Shown here: piece by piece, positions 55,114 to 64,000 of the stretch
How the letters are laid out: every line of letters starts with the position of its first letter
Position numbering within the stretch: position 1 is the stretch's first letter
Origin: CF-118 sp035934385
GTDB taxonomy: Bacteria > Chloroflexota > Dormibacteria > Dormibacterales > Dormibacteraceae
NCBI GenBank assembly: GCA_035934385.1
Contig: DASYXY010000081.1
Location: forward strand, 106,840-170,839
DNA length: 64,000 nt
Reading direction: 5' to 3'
Notes under the pieces: model-generated
The model's database searches: none
What the model was told of the DNA's origin: nothing
The model's input: the letters and a program-made list of their open reading frames with translations, nothing else
Translations under genes and position numbers: made by a program

Positions 55114-55762
55114 GCGTCCCGAAAACCGGGTCGACCGCATCGTCGCCGCGCTGCTGCGCGGTCACCGCCTGAAGCTGCGCGGGGGCGACGCCGAGGAGAA
55201 GGAGGCCATCGTCATGGCCGCCCGCCTGGCGGCGGCGCGCCAGGGGTCGCAGCGCATGAGCCCTGCGTTCCGGCAGCGGTTGACGAAACAGCTCCAGGCT
55301 CAGCCGCCGGAGTCCTGGATGACACGGCGCGCAGCGCTGGTCGCGGGCCTTGGCGTCGTGGCCGGGGCTTTGGGGGGTGGCTTACTGGGTCGATCCCTCG
55401 AGCGCGATGGGACTCACGCAGGTTCAACAGCCGCCCAGGTCCTGCAACCGACCAGCGGCCGGTGGTTCGATGTGGGCGCGTTGTCCGACTTCGCGCCCGG
55501 CCAGATGCGCCTGGTAAAGGCCGGGGCCGTCGGTGCATTCGTGACCCGCGAGGGCGACGGCGTCTCCGCGGTCTCGTCCATCTGCTCTGACCTGCCGTGC
55601 GAGCTGTGGTGGGACTCGTCCCAGCACGCGCTCGTATGCCCGTGCCACAACCGCACGTTCACTGCACAGGGATCGTCGATCGGGATGTACAACAAGCTGC
55701 CTTCACTGGACCTGGTGCAGGCGCGCGTGCGCGACGGCCGTGTCGAGGTGCTCGGAGCATGA
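55106..55762 (+). CDS. Rieske-like membrane protein coupled to an ECF sigma factor
   Basis: 218 residues. N-terminal cytoplasmic helical part (1-70), a twin-arginine-like membrane segment (TRRAALVAGLGVVAGALGGG, about 73-95) and a C-terminal Rieske-type domain (about 105-218). The second cluster motif is normal, C178-P-C-H181-N. The first reads C160-S-D162-L-P-C165, so the usual first histidine ligand is Asp. The disulfide cysteines (165 and 180) are both kept. Co-translation with the sigma factor suggests an anti-sigma or redox sensor. The N-terminal part does not match the zinc anti-sigma (HCC) pattern. Confidence 0.82.
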   Translation: MAERPENRVDRIVAALLRGHRLKLRGGDAEEKEAIVMAARLAAARQGSQRMSPAFRQRLTKQLQAQPPESWMTRRAALVAGLGVVAGALGGGLLGRSLERDGTHAGSTAAQVLQPTSGRWFDVGALSDFAPGQMRLVKAGAVGAFVTREGDGVSAVSSICSDLPCELWWDSSQHALVCPCHNRTFTAQGSSIGMYNKLPSLDLVQARVRDGRVEVLGA

Positions 55763-55769
55763 GAACTCC

Positions 55770-56036
55770 ATGAATGGCCGCCGCGAGCACCGGCTGCGCC
55801 AGCTTGCGCTGGACCGCTGCCTGCAGATCCTCGAGGAAGCGCAGATGCGGGGCAAGGTGCGCGTGGACGGACCTCTGGGCGCCGCACTGCGTCGGGCGCT
55901 CGAGCATTCGGGCGTCATCGCCGAGCATCGGCTCGAGGGCCGGCGGGTCGATCGCGTGCTCGACGACATTTTCTCGCTGCAGGCGCAGCTGCTCGGCCAG
56001 GAACCGGAGGAGCGCCGGCAGAGGACCGCGTCCTAG
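55770..56036 (+). CDS. Hypothetical third gene of the sigma/Rieske operon, 88 aa
   Basis: Helical, charged protein: NGRREHRLRQLALDRCLQIL, VRVDGPLGAALRRALEHSG and RVDRVLDDIFSLQAQLLG. No family recognised, no signal peptide. ATG 55770 lies 7 bases after the Rieske-like stop, so it is probably co-transcribed. Converges with the lipoprotein gene with a 4-base overlap. Confidence 0.7.
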   Translation: MNGRREHRLRQLALDRCLQILEEAQMRGKVRVDGPLGAALRRALEHSGVIAEHRLEGRRVDRVLDDIFSLQAQLLGQEPEERRQRTAS

Positions 56037-56569
56037 CTCAGAGTCACTCCGGTCCTGTAATCGGTCGTCGTGCCGCCTTCTTGAATCTGGAGGTCGACGG
56101 CCAGGCAGCCCGTCGGCGGCAAATCCGATCGATGGAAGCTGACCAGCCGGAAATAGGGCAGCTGAGAAGCGTCGCCGCATGGGCCCTGTGGTCTCCCGAT
56201 CCAGTAGATGAAGTACAGCGTGCTGCCGGACAGAACGGCTGTCTCTCTGACGGTTCCGCAAACGTACTGGCGCGTCATTGCCACATAGAGCCGGCCCGGT
56301 TCGTCCGCGATCTTCTCCCAGCATGGGTCCGACGAGATGGCGTCGATATGGCAATCCCGTTGATGCGTCCGTTGGGCGACGCTCGCACGCAGGGCCGCGA
56401 TTGAGGTGTCAGCCACGACGAACGTGCCCATGTTTGACACGGGACCCTGCTCGCTCAGGACGGTGTAGGCGATGGACTTCGCACCGCCTGGGAGCGTTGG
56501 ACCTTCCCAGAAGGCATCGCACGCGCAGACGGCGACGAGGAGAAGCAGTAGGGGCGCGAATCTCACCAT
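56033..56569 (-). CDS. Putative lipoprotein, 178 aa
   Basis: Signal peptide VRFAPLLLLLVAVCAC with a lipobox-like AVCAC. The mature part has six cysteines (in RDCHIDAISSDPCWEK, RQYVCGTV, QGPCGDAS, PPTGCLAVD) in an otherwise beta-rich domain, suggesting disulfides outside the cell. No family recognised. ATG 56569 is preferred over 56581 because it begins the signal peptide. Confidence 0.7.
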   Translation of the reverse strand: MVRFAPLLLLLVAVCACDAFWEGPTLPGGAKSIAYTVLSEQGPVSNMGTFVVADTSIAALRASVAQRTHQRDCHIDAISSDPCWEKIADEPGRLYVAMTRQYVCGTVRETAVLSGSTLYFIYWIGRPQGPCGDASQLPYFRLVSFHRSDLPPTGCLAVDLQIQEGGTTTDYRTGVTLS

Positions 56570-56624
56570 AGCCTCATGCACCTAACGCGCCTGGCCGGGC
56601 TCGTGTAACTATGATTGGCAACCT

Positions 56625-57853
<1,229 letters not shown>

Positions 57854-57857
<4 letters not shown>

Positions 57858-59101
57858 CCTCAGCGTTCCGGCTGCGTGTTCATGACACGCTGACGGGGCG
57901 CCTGCTCCCGGTGCGACCGCACCTGGTGCGAGGGCGGCCTGAGCTTTCGCTCTACGTGTGTGGCGTGACTCCGTATGACTCCGGGCACATGGGACACGCA
58001 TTCACTTTCTGCATGTTCGACGTGCTTGTCCGCTTCGCCGAGGCTTCAGGCGTTCGTGTCCGCTATGTGCAGAACATCACCGACGTCGACGACCCGCTCT
58101 TCGAGCGCGCGCGACGGGACGGGGTCGGCTGGCGAGAGCTCGCCGACCGGGAGATCGAATCGTACGTTCACGACATGAGCTTGCTGGGATGGCGTCGTCC
58201 GGACGTGATGCCTTCAGTGTCGAGTCACATCCAGCCGATCCTCGACGCGGCGAAGCGACTCAGCGCACGCGGCTACGCGTACGAGACCGATGCGCTCTAC
58301 TTCGATGCCTCGCGATATCGCGGATACGGTCGCCTCTCGCACCGGACGCGCCGCTCGATGTTGCGCAAGCTACGTGACGAAGGACTGTTGGGCCAGGTTG
58401 GGCCTGACGCGAAGCAGGACGAGCTCGACTTCCCGTTGTGGCGGGGTTCGGCGGCTGACGAGCCGGCGTGGCCGTCGCCGTTTGGAGCCGGGCGCCCCGG
58501 CTGGCACATCGAGTGTTCGGCGATGGCGATGAAGTATCTCGGTGAGCAGATCGACATTCACGGCGGCGGGCGCGACCTTGTTTTCAGCCATCACGAGTCG
58601 GAGCGCGCGCAATCGGAATGCTTAACAGGCAAGGTTCCCTTCGCCCGCGCCTGGATGCACACTGGCCTCGTCCGGTACGAAGGCCGGAAGATGAGCAAGT
58701 CGCTCGGGAACCTGGTGCTGGTGAGCCAGGCGCTCGAGCGCGCGCCCGCGGCCGCGGTGCGGCTCTACCTGGCCTCGCACCGATACCTGCGCGACTGGAG
58801 CTTCGAGTGGTCGGGCCTTGCGAAGATGGCCCGCCTGGTCGAACGCATCCGCGTGCTCCTGGAAGGGGAGGTGCGGGGGGCGGGCGCACCTGGCCCGAGC
58901 GTGGCGGTGGCAGGGGCGGGCCCCGGCGTGCGGCGTGGGATGGCGGCGAGTGGGCTGCCCAAGCGGTTCGCGGCGGCGCTGGCCGACGACCTCGACACCC
59001 CGACCGCAATCCGCGAGCTGCGCGCGGCCGTCAAGGCCCGCGACCGTGAGGCCGTCAGGGCGATGCTGTCAGTCCTCGCTGGCACCGCAGCGCTCACCTA
59101 G
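57854..59101 (+). CDS. MshC-like cysteine ligase (CysRS paralogue), probable CTG start
   Basis: Class I aminoacyl-tRNA-synthetase-like. GHMGHAF (HIGH), GRKMSKSLGN (KMSKS), and zinc ligands in LYVCGVTPYD, WHIECSAMAM and FSHHESER. The NITDVDDPLFERARRDG and EPAWPSPFGAGRPGW segments, the PYD context and a length of 415 residues fit MshC (cysteine:GlcN-inositol ligase of mycothiol synthesis) better than a full CysRS, since the C-terminal anticodon domain is short. GTG 57911 would remove RLRVHDTLTGRLLPV, the family's normal N-terminus; CTG 57854, overlapping the metK stop as CTGA, restores it. A divergent CysRS remains possible. Confidence 0.85.
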
Positions 59102-59117
59102 GGGCCGCATCACGCCG

Positions 59118-59178
59118 TTCTGGCGCCAAACCTGCCGAATCCTGCGGCCGGAAGCACCCGTTTGGCGCCAAACGTGCC
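59118..59178. repeat. Paired TGGCGCCAAAC repeats
   Basis: CTGGCGCCAAACCTGCC (around 59120-59136) and TTTGGCGCCAAACGTGCC (59161-59178) share TGGCGCCAAAC-TGCC with centres 41 bp apart; the second holds the perfect 12-bp palindrome TTTGGCGCCAAA at 59161-59172. They lie between the convergent MshC-like gene and the zinc-ribbon gene. Regulator binding or transcript-end structure are both possible. Confidence 0.55.
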
Positions 59179-59188
59179 CAACGAGGGC

Positions 59189-59497
59189 CTAGGCGACCTC
59201 CAGCGGCGCCCCGCAGTTGGGGCACTCCATCTCGCCGCCGACCTGCACGAGCGTCTCGCACACAGGGCAAAGGACGTCCGTCTTCTCTAGGAAAGTCGGG
59301 CCCTCCGCCGCGGCCTCGGCCTCCATCTCCGCCGGCACAGTGCCCAGGTCGAACGCCGGCGCGCCGCAGTTCAAGCAGATGTACCCGGGCTGCGCGATCC
59401 GGTGGTCCTGGTAGACGCCGTCCGAGTCCAGGTCGACCTCCGCAAACAGCGCTCGGTAGAGGCTGCCTCCGCAGCGGCGCGAGCATGCGAGCTGCAT
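59189..59497 (-). CDS. Zinc-ribbon protein, 102 aa
   Basis: Cysteine pairs at the N-terminus (ACSRRCGG), middle (CLNCGA) and C-terminus (CPVCETLVQ, CPNCGAPLE) form two or more zinc ribbons around an acidic linker (PAEMEAEAAAEGPTFLEK). No catalytic motif. ATG 59497 is chosen because it precedes the first Cys pair; the frame upstream runs into the ABC permease region as a shadow. Family not recognised. Confidence 0.78.
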   Translation of the reverse strand: MQLACSRRCGGSLYRALFAEVDLDSDGVYQDHRIAQPGYICLNCGAPAFDLGTVPAEMEAEAAAEGPTFLEKTDVLCPVCETLVQVGGEMECPNCGAPLEVA

Positions 59498-59534
59498 GCC
59501 GCGCAGCTTACGGAGTCTGGGAATGAACCGATGG

Positions 59535-60629
59535 TTACGCGACGCCCCTGCGCAATGTCGCGGTGCCGGCCACGATGAACAGGACCACGAATCCGGCCAC
59601 CACGCCCGCGTCCAGCTGAAGCGATGACCACGTGAGGTCGGCGCCCTTGAGCATGACGTCGCGCAGCGCATTCACGGCATGTGTCAGCGGAAGCACGTTC
59701 GACACGTACTGAAGCCACGTTGGCTCCGACCGGACCGGGAAGAGGATTCCGGAAAGCAAGAACTGCGGCACGATCACCAGCGGGATGAACTGCACCGCCT
59801 GGAACTCGGTGCGCGCGAACATGCTGAGGAAGATGCCGAGGTTCACGGCGGTGATCGCCATCAGGGCCTCGATCCCAAAGATCAGAAGCACATTGCCCTG
59901 GTTGTGGACGTTGAGCACGTAGAGCGCGAACAGCAGCACTTCCACCGACTGCACGAGCGCCAGCACAGTGAATCCGATCATGTAGCCGACCACTATCTCG
60001 CCACGCCTCAGCGGACTGGCCATCAAACGCTCGAGCGTGCCCTGCGACCTCTCGTTGAGGAACGAGACGATCGTGACGACGAACACCAGGAAGAAGACGA
60101 TCAGCCCGATCGCTGCGGCGCCGAAGTAGTCGAGCGTGTCCAGGCTGGGACCGCCATAGAGGTACGTGACGTCCGGCTGCACCTGTACAGCGCCGGGTCT
60201 GTTCGAGGCAGCGGACGCGAGCGCCGACTGCAGAGCCTGCAGCACCTGCACGGCTGCGTTGGGCTGCGAGCCTTCGAGATGCACCTGCGGCGCGATGACT
60301 CCGCCCTGCGCCCGCTGGCTGAAGTCGGAGGGAAGGACGATGTAGGCGACGATCGATCCGTCCTTGAGCTTGGAGTCGCCGTCAGACGCCGCGATGTGCG
60401 TGGCCGCGACCTTGGTCGAGCTGTCCAGCGCCGAGCTAACCACCGCCCCTAGCGGCCCGCTGTCCTCGTTGACAACTCCGACCGCCGGAGTTGACGAGTT
60501 GCGAAGCATGTAACCGAGCAGGCCCAGGATGACGAGGGGTGCGACGAACAACAGGGCCAGCGTCCGGCGGTCGCGCCGGAATCCCTGCAGCAGCCGTCGA
60601 GTGATCGCGCCGATGCGATGGCCGCTCAT
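59535..60629 (-). CDS. ABC-2 transporter permease
   Basis: 364 residues: a first membrane helix (TLALLFVAPLVILGLLGYML), a long extracytoplasmic loop (about 50-170), then five to six helices, with NERSQGTLERLMASPLRRGE, the conserved cytoplasmic loop of DrrB/YhgE-type exporters. ATG 60629 overlaps the ATPase stop as ATGA. Forms an exporter with the upstream ATPase under a TetR-type regulator, suggesting drug or lipid efflux. Confidence 0.9.
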   Translation of the reverse strand: MSGHRIGAITRRLLQGFRRDRRTLALLFVAPLVILGLLGYMLRNSSTPAVGVVNEDSGPLGAVVSSALDSSTKVAATHIAASDGDSKLKDGSIVAYIVLPSDFSQRAQGGVIAPQVHLEGSQPNAAVQVLQALQSALASAASNRPGAVQVQPDVTYLYGGPSLDTLDYFGAAAIGLIVFFLVFVVTIVSFLNERSQGTLERLMASPLRRGEIVVGYMIGFTVLALVQSVEVLLFALYVLNVHNQGNVLLIFGIEALMAITAVNLGIFLSMFARTEFQAVQFIPLVIVPQFLLSGILFPVRSEPTWLQYVSNVLPLTHAVNALRDVMLKGADLTWSSLQLDAGVVAGFVVLFIVAGTATLRRGVA

Positions 60630-61342
60630 GACACCTTCTCCCCGGCGAGCCTGAGAAACGCTTCTTCGAGGTTCTGCGTGCCCGCCTGCGCGCGCACCTC
60701 CGATGGACTGCCCTCCGCCAGCAGCCTGCCGTACTGGATCAGGCCGAGGCGCTGGCACCGCTCTGCCTCGTCCATTACATGGCTCGAGACGATGATCGTC
60801 GTGCCGTCCGCCGCCATGCGACGGAACTGTTCCCAGAACTGGACGCGGAGCTGCGGGTCGACGCCGACTGTCGGTTCGTCCAGTAGCAGCAGCTGCGGGC
60901 GATGGACGAGCGCGCATGCGAGTGAGCACCGCTGCCGCATGCCGCCGCTGATGGTCGAGACAACTGAGCCCCGCCTGGCGTACAGATCGACGAACTCGAG
61001 CGCGTCCTTGACCCCGCTTTCGACGCCGTTGATGGCGGCGAAGAAGCGGACGTTCTCCTCCACCGACAATCCCGGATACAGCGCCGCCTGCTGAGTCATG
61101 TACCCGACTTCGCGGAGGACGTCGAGGTTGGGCAGTTTGCGTCCGAGCACAGTCACGGTGCCTGAGTTGGGTTTGATCAACCCGACAATCGATCTGATCA
61201 GCGTTGTCTTGCCGGCGCCATTGGGTCCAAGCAATCCGTAGATCTCGCCTCGCCGCACGCGCAGAGACACCCCGTTCAGGGCTTTGATGTCACCGAAGTC
61301 CTTGGTGACGGAGTCGACGTCGACGGCTACTTGCTCACTCAC
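60626..61342 (-). CDS. ABC transporter ATP-binding protein (DrrA-like)
   Basis: About 238 residues. Walker A GPNGAGKTT, signature ISGGMRQRCSLACAL, Walker B LLLLDEPTVGVDP. GTG 61342 is preferred over ATG 61363 because AGGAGG lies just upstream and homology (AVDVDSVTKDFG) begins there; the longer form would overlap the TetR gene by 29 bases. Partner of the downstream permease. Confidence 0.9.
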   Translation of the reverse strand: MSEQVAVDVDSVTKDFGDIKALNGVSLRVRRGEIYGLLGPNGAGKTTLIRSIVGLIKPNSGTVTVLGRKLPNLDVLREVGYMTQQAALYPGLSVEENVRFFAAINGVESGVKDALEFVDLYARRGSVVSTISGGMRQRCSLACALVHRPQLLLLDEPTVGVDPQLRVQFWEQFRRMAADGTTIIVSSHVMDEAERCQRLGLIQYGRLLAEGSPSEVRAQAGTQNLEEAFLRLAGEKVS

Positions 61343-62132
61343 TCGCTCCTCCTGTTGTCTCATCGGGCTTCATTGCGCGAAGCCAGCCTTCGGCCAGCGC
61401 CGTAACCGCCGCCTCGCCTTCCATGTTCAAACCGAGAACTCGCTCGGCCAGTGGTCGTGTCATGAGGTGAAAGAAGACCGGCCCAACGAAGGACTGCAGC
61501 GCCAGCACCGGGTGGACCATGCGGAGCCGGCCGGCCTGCATCTGTTTGAGCAGGTACGCGCCAACGCTCGCGAAGACCGTGGTGGCGAGCTCATGGGCGG
61601 CAGCCTCCGCATCAGGGCTTAGCGAGCTCACCTCGAAGAAGACGGCGCGCAGCAGGCCGATGCGTGGTGCGTGAGGCCCGGCCACCACGCGGTAAACGGT
61701 CCGCGCCACCTCGGGCATCACGACCTCGGGCGGCTCTTCGCTCATCGCGGCAACCAGTTGCCGGACCGGGTCGAGTGGCGAGAAGGCGTGGATCACACCC
61801 ACGAACAGCGCCTGTTTGCCGGGAAACAGCCGGTAGAGGTTGGCCCGCGAAACCCCCGCGCGAGCGGCGACCTCGTCCATTGACAGCTCGGTCAGTCCGT
61901 GGGCTCCGACGAGCTCGAAAGCCGCCTCGAGGATCCGTTGGCGAGCGTCCGGTTCGGGTTCGAGGCTCAGGGCGTCGAGCAGAGCAGCCCGGGACTCGAA
62001 CTCCCGATAGAAGCCGGTCCTGGACGTGCCAGACGCCGCGGCGATAGCCGCGACCGAGGCTCGATCGTTTCGCGAAAGCACGCTTTTGGCGCCCGCCAGG
62101 ATCCGATCTCGCCGCGGCTTCCCCCGAGGCAC
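61335..62132 (-). CDS. TetR-family regulator with two N-terminal HTH modules
   Basis: 265 residues. A first TetR-N-like HTH lies at about 8-54 (ASVAAIAAASGTSRTGFYRE) and a second, better conserved, at about 63-110 (ELSMDEVAARAGVSRANLYR). A single C-terminal ligand domain follows. One chain with two DNA-binding domains is unusual in this family. GTG 62132 start; the promoter 62139-62167 puts +1 at the start codon, so it is leaderless. Probably represses itself and the ABC exporter genes that follow on the same strand. Confidence 0.88.
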   Translation of the reverse strand: MPRGKPRRDRILAGAKSVLSRNDRASVAAIAAASGTSRTGFYREFESRAALLDALSLEPEPDARQRILEAAFELVGAHGLTELSMDEVAARAGVSRANLYRLFPGKQALFVGVIHAFSPLDPVRQLVAAMSEEPPEVVMPEVARTVYRVVAGPHAPRIGLLRAVFFEVSSLSPDAEAAAHELATTVFASVGAYLLKQMQAGRLRMVHPVLALQSFVGPVFFHLMTRPLAERVLGLNMEGEAAVTALAEGWLRAMKPDETTGGASE

Positions 62133-62138
62133 CCAACG

Positions 62139-62167
62139 ATACTAAATTGGACATAGCGTCCAGTCAA
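62139..62167 (-). promoter_or_regulatory. Promoter and operator of the TetR/ABC operon
   Basis: TTGACT (62167-62162), 17 bp, TAGTAT (62144-62139): the best-spaced sigma-A-type promoter in the window. TGGAC-GCTAT-GTCCA (62162-62148) is an inverted repeat lying between the two boxes, where a bound TetR dimer would block polymerase. Confidence 0.7.
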
Positions 62168-62249
62168 GTACCAGCCGTTGACAGCCTGGGTTCCCCAGGA
62201 AGCCTTCGCGCGCCTAGCTTGGTCCGCTAATGACGCGTGCGCTCTGGCA

Positions 62250-62660
62250 TCAGCGCGCCGACCACGCCGACCAGCGGTCCACGGCTATCGCGACCGCCGG
62301 CCCCGGCGGCGCCTGCAGGCGGTACTGCGGATGGCGTAGCGCCAGTAGCTCTAACGCGCGTTCGGAGTCCGGACCTTGATCGAGCACGCGCGCGCGGCCG
62401 TCCGCCCTGATCCACCACAACGCGGTCCAGTCTTCGTCGTAGTGATCGACAAGCAGCGCCACCGCCGGATTCATCGCGATGTTGCGCAATCGTTTGAGGT
62501 CGCGCGTCCGCTTCGGCTTCTGGTCGACGGCGAAATAGATCGTGTCGCCGTCGAGCGCGAACACGATCGGGACGATATGCGGCCTGCCTTCGGCGTCGGC
62601 CGTAGCGAGATGGGCTACCGCAGCTGCGGCAAACCGCTCGCGCATCTGCGGCTCGTTCAT
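62250..62660 (-). CDS. PPOX-class, probably F420-dependent, oxidoreductase
   Basis: 136 residues, split-barrel flavin/F420-binding fold. AHLATADAEGRPHIVPIVFA begins the domain, DGDTIYFAVDQKPKRT and DLKRLRNIAMNPAVALLVDH follow, with DWTALWWIRADGRARVL. The pattern matches the TIGR03668 subgroup, whose members are predicted to use coenzyme F420. Not linked to other genes by overlap. It suggests that the organism makes F420. Confidence 0.88.
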   Translation of the reverse strand: MNEPQMRERFAAAAVAHLATADAEGRPHIVPIVFALDGDTIYFAVDQKPKRTRDLKRLRNIAMNPAVALLVDHYDEDWTALWWIRADGRARVLDQGPDSERALELLALRHPQYRLQAPPGPAVAIAVDRWSAWSAR

Positions 62661-62690
62661 CCGGCAAGTCTGCTGCTATATCGTTGACCC

Positions 62691-63095
62691 GTGCAGCGCC
62701 TGCGCACGTACACGGTGGAGGAAGCAAACCAGGAGCTACCTCGCGTCCGCCGCATCGTGACTCAGATCGCCGAGCTCTCGGCCCTTCTGCCCGAGCTCGA
62801 GGACCAGGCGCGCATCGCCGAGTACGAGTCGAAGCGCAACGGCGCGGCCGACGACCGCCGCGACCGCCACCAGCAGGCTCGCGACGCGGTCAGCGGCGCC
62901 GAGCTCGAGCTGTTGAAAGCCGTGGCCGCCCTGAACGGCATGGGCATCCAGCTCAAAGGTCCGCTCGAGGGCCTCATCGATTTTCCGTCGTACCGCGAAG
63001 GCGAGCTCGTGGAGCTGTGCTGGAAGCTCGGAGAGGAGAGGGTCGAGCACTGGCACCGGGTCGGCGAGGGCTACTCCGGACGCAAAAAGCTCTAG
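62691..63095 (+). CDS. DUF2203 protein
   Basis: 134 residues, helical. YTVEEANQELPRVRRIVTQI at the N-terminus and PLEGLIDFPSYREGELVELC with the final WKLGEERVEHWHRVGEGYSG match DUF2203, which is of unknown function and often linked to iron or heme-related contexts by conserved His/Trp. GTG start; TATCGT at 62679-62684 places +1 on this codon, so it is probably leaderless. Converges with dxs. Confidence 0.88.
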   Translation: MQRLRTYTVEEANQELPRVRRIVTQIAELSALLPELEDQARIAEYESKRNGAADDRRDRHQQARDAVSGAELELLKAVAALNGMGIQLKGPLEGLIDFPSYREGELVELCWKLGEERVEHWHRVGEGYSGRKKL

Positions 63096-63099
63096 CCGA

Positions 63100-64000
63100 C
63101 TAGGGCTTCTTTCCCTCCGAGGGCACCGCTCCTCGGACCGCGACGTAGACGCTCCTGGCCACACCCGCAGCGTCGAGTCCGTGCTCGCGCAGGATGTCTG
63201 ACGCTTTGCCGTGCGGGAGGAATTGATCGGGCAGCGCGATGGTGCGCACTTTTCCCGCCAGCCCATGAGGCGCAAGCGCCTCGAGCACCGCGCCGCCAAA
63301 GCCGCCGGCGCCGACGTTGTCTTCGACGGTGACCACCGTGCCCACCGCGCGAGCCCAGTCGGCCATGCGCGGGTCGACCGGCTTGATCCAGCGGGCGTTC
63401 ACAACCCCGCATGACAGGCCCATCGTCTCGAGCCGCTCCGCGGCCTCCTTTGCGATCTCCACCATGCGGCCGGTGGCGAAGATGACCGCGTCGGTTCCCT
63501 TGCGCACCTCTTCCCATCTGCCGACGGGCAGAGGCTCGGCGGGCAGGTCGGGCGTCGACGGAACGGGTCCGCGAGGGTAACGGATCGCGATCGGGCCGTC
63601 CGTACCCAGCGCGGTTTCGAGCAGCGCGCAGAGCTCAGTCGCGTCGGCGGGGGCGGCCACCTTCAGGTTCGGGATCATCCTCAGATAGGAGAGATCGAAG
63701 ACGCCATGGTGCGACGAGCCGTCGGGCCCGGTGACCCCCGCCCTGTCGATGACGAAGACGACGGGGAGCTTGTGGAGCGCCACGTCCATGATCGTCTGGT
63801 CGAACGCGCGCGCGAGGAAGGTCGAATAGATGCATACGACCGGGCGCATCCCCGCAAGCGCGAGGCCGGCCGCGAAAGTGACGGCGTGTTGCTCGCAGAT
63901 GCCAACGTCGCAGAAGCGCTCAGGAAACTCCTTCGCGAAGTTGAGGAGCCCGGTTGATGAAGCCATCGCAGCCGTGATCGCGGCCACGTCGGGGTGCCGC
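63100..64000 (-). CDS. dxs: 1-deoxy-D-xylulose-5-phosphate synthase, C-terminal part (cut by window)
   Basis: Thiamine-diphosphate enzyme that starts the non-mevalonate isoprenoid pathway. The window holds about 300 C-terminal residues: DVGICEQHAVTFAAGLA (with the catalytic glutamate), DRAGVTGPDGSSHHGVFDLS, and the C-terminal transketolase domain to the stop. The frame stays open to base 64000 (RHPDVAAITAAM), so the N-terminal ThDP-binding part lies outside. Converges with the DUF2203 gene with a 4-base gap. Confidence 0.95.
   Translation of the reverse strand, partial: RHPDVAAITAAMASSTGLLNFAKEFPERFCDVGICEQHAVTFAAGLALAGMRPVVCIYSTFLARAFDQTIMDVALHKLPVVFVIDRAGVTGPDGSSHHGVFDLSYLRMIPNLKVAAPADATELCALLETALGTDGPIAIRYPRGPVPSTPDLPAEPLPVGRWEEVRKGTDAVIFATGRMVEIAKEAAERLETMGLSCGVVNARWIKPVDPRMADWARAVGTVVTVEDNVGAGGFGGAVLEALAPHGLAGKVRTIALPDQFLPHGKASDILREHGLDAAGVARSVYVAVRGAVPSEGKKP

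Overview
The window is GC-rich and densely packed, with 64 protein-coding genes or gene fragments, one tRNA gene and one small tRNA-associated insertion. Gene content (an F420-type PPOX protein, an MshC-like cysteine ligase, ECF sigma factors, FHA and PP2C proteins, a membrane pyrophosphatase, DUF2089, DUF2203 and DUF4097 proteins) together with many leaderless-looking starts points to a soil-type lineage near Actinomycetota, Chloroflexota or Dormibacterota. That assignment is inference: no rRNA gene or ribosomal protein is present to fix it.

Layout. 1-6.1 kb: acyl-CoA dehydrogenase (cut by the window edge), SDR and enoyl-CoA hydratase, then two DGPF/YCII proteins with their ECF42-type sigma factor, then a glycosyltransferase and a CinA-like gene on the minus strand. 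6.9-12.9 kb: acylphosphatase, a Gld-like ABC exporter (ATPase, permease, GldG), an H+-pyrophosphatase and a small unknown protein. 12.9-16.3 kb: two acyl/aryl-CoA ligases flanking a minus-strand gene that looks like a selenocysteine-containing DCC-family thiol oxidoreductase. 16.3-21.5 kb: a 2-oxoacid chain-elongation operon (leuB, leuC, leuD, leuA-like) ending in an orphan E1-alpha dehydrogenase gene. 21.6-30.1 kb: a Pro/Ala-rich protein, a DUF2089/DUF4097 operon, phosphoesterase, acetyltransferase, a J-domain protein, a spermidine-synthase-like membrane protein, a tandem RraB-like protein and a thioesterase.

30.1-35.1 kb: a LOG-like protein, a 48-residue ORF, galT, galK and a GH2-fold protein whose two catalytic glutamates are replaced. 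35.2-37.5 kb: FHA and PP2C proteins. 37.5-41.5 kb: a glycolate oxidase operon (unknown gene, glcD, glcE, glcF). 41.6-47.4 kb: a UroD-family protein, a VOC protein, a 1048-residue cyclase/AAA protein, a lipoprotein and DoxX. 47.4-49.0 kb: a CAU-anticodon tRNA whose 3' 50 bp recur 1489 bp downstream, enclosing a lower-GC three-gene cassette (a KGG-like small protein, an SDH-family Clp-fold protease and a basic small protein) with no integrase. 49.0-64 kb: DedA, a sarcosine-oxidase-like enzyme, a free lipoyl domain, ABC-F, lipoproteins, an ECF sigma factor coupled to a Rieske-like membrane protein, metK with an MshC-like ligase, an ABC-2 exporter under a regulator with two TetR-type DNA-binding domains, PPOX, DUF2203 and the C-terminal half of dxs.

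Genes are often translationally coupled through NTGA overlaps. In five places the reading frame implies that translation starts at CTG, three of them at CTGA junctions. The observations most worth following up are the candidate selenoprotein, the integrase-less tRNA islet, the sigma/Rieske-like pair, the catalytically altered GH2 protein and the CTG starts.
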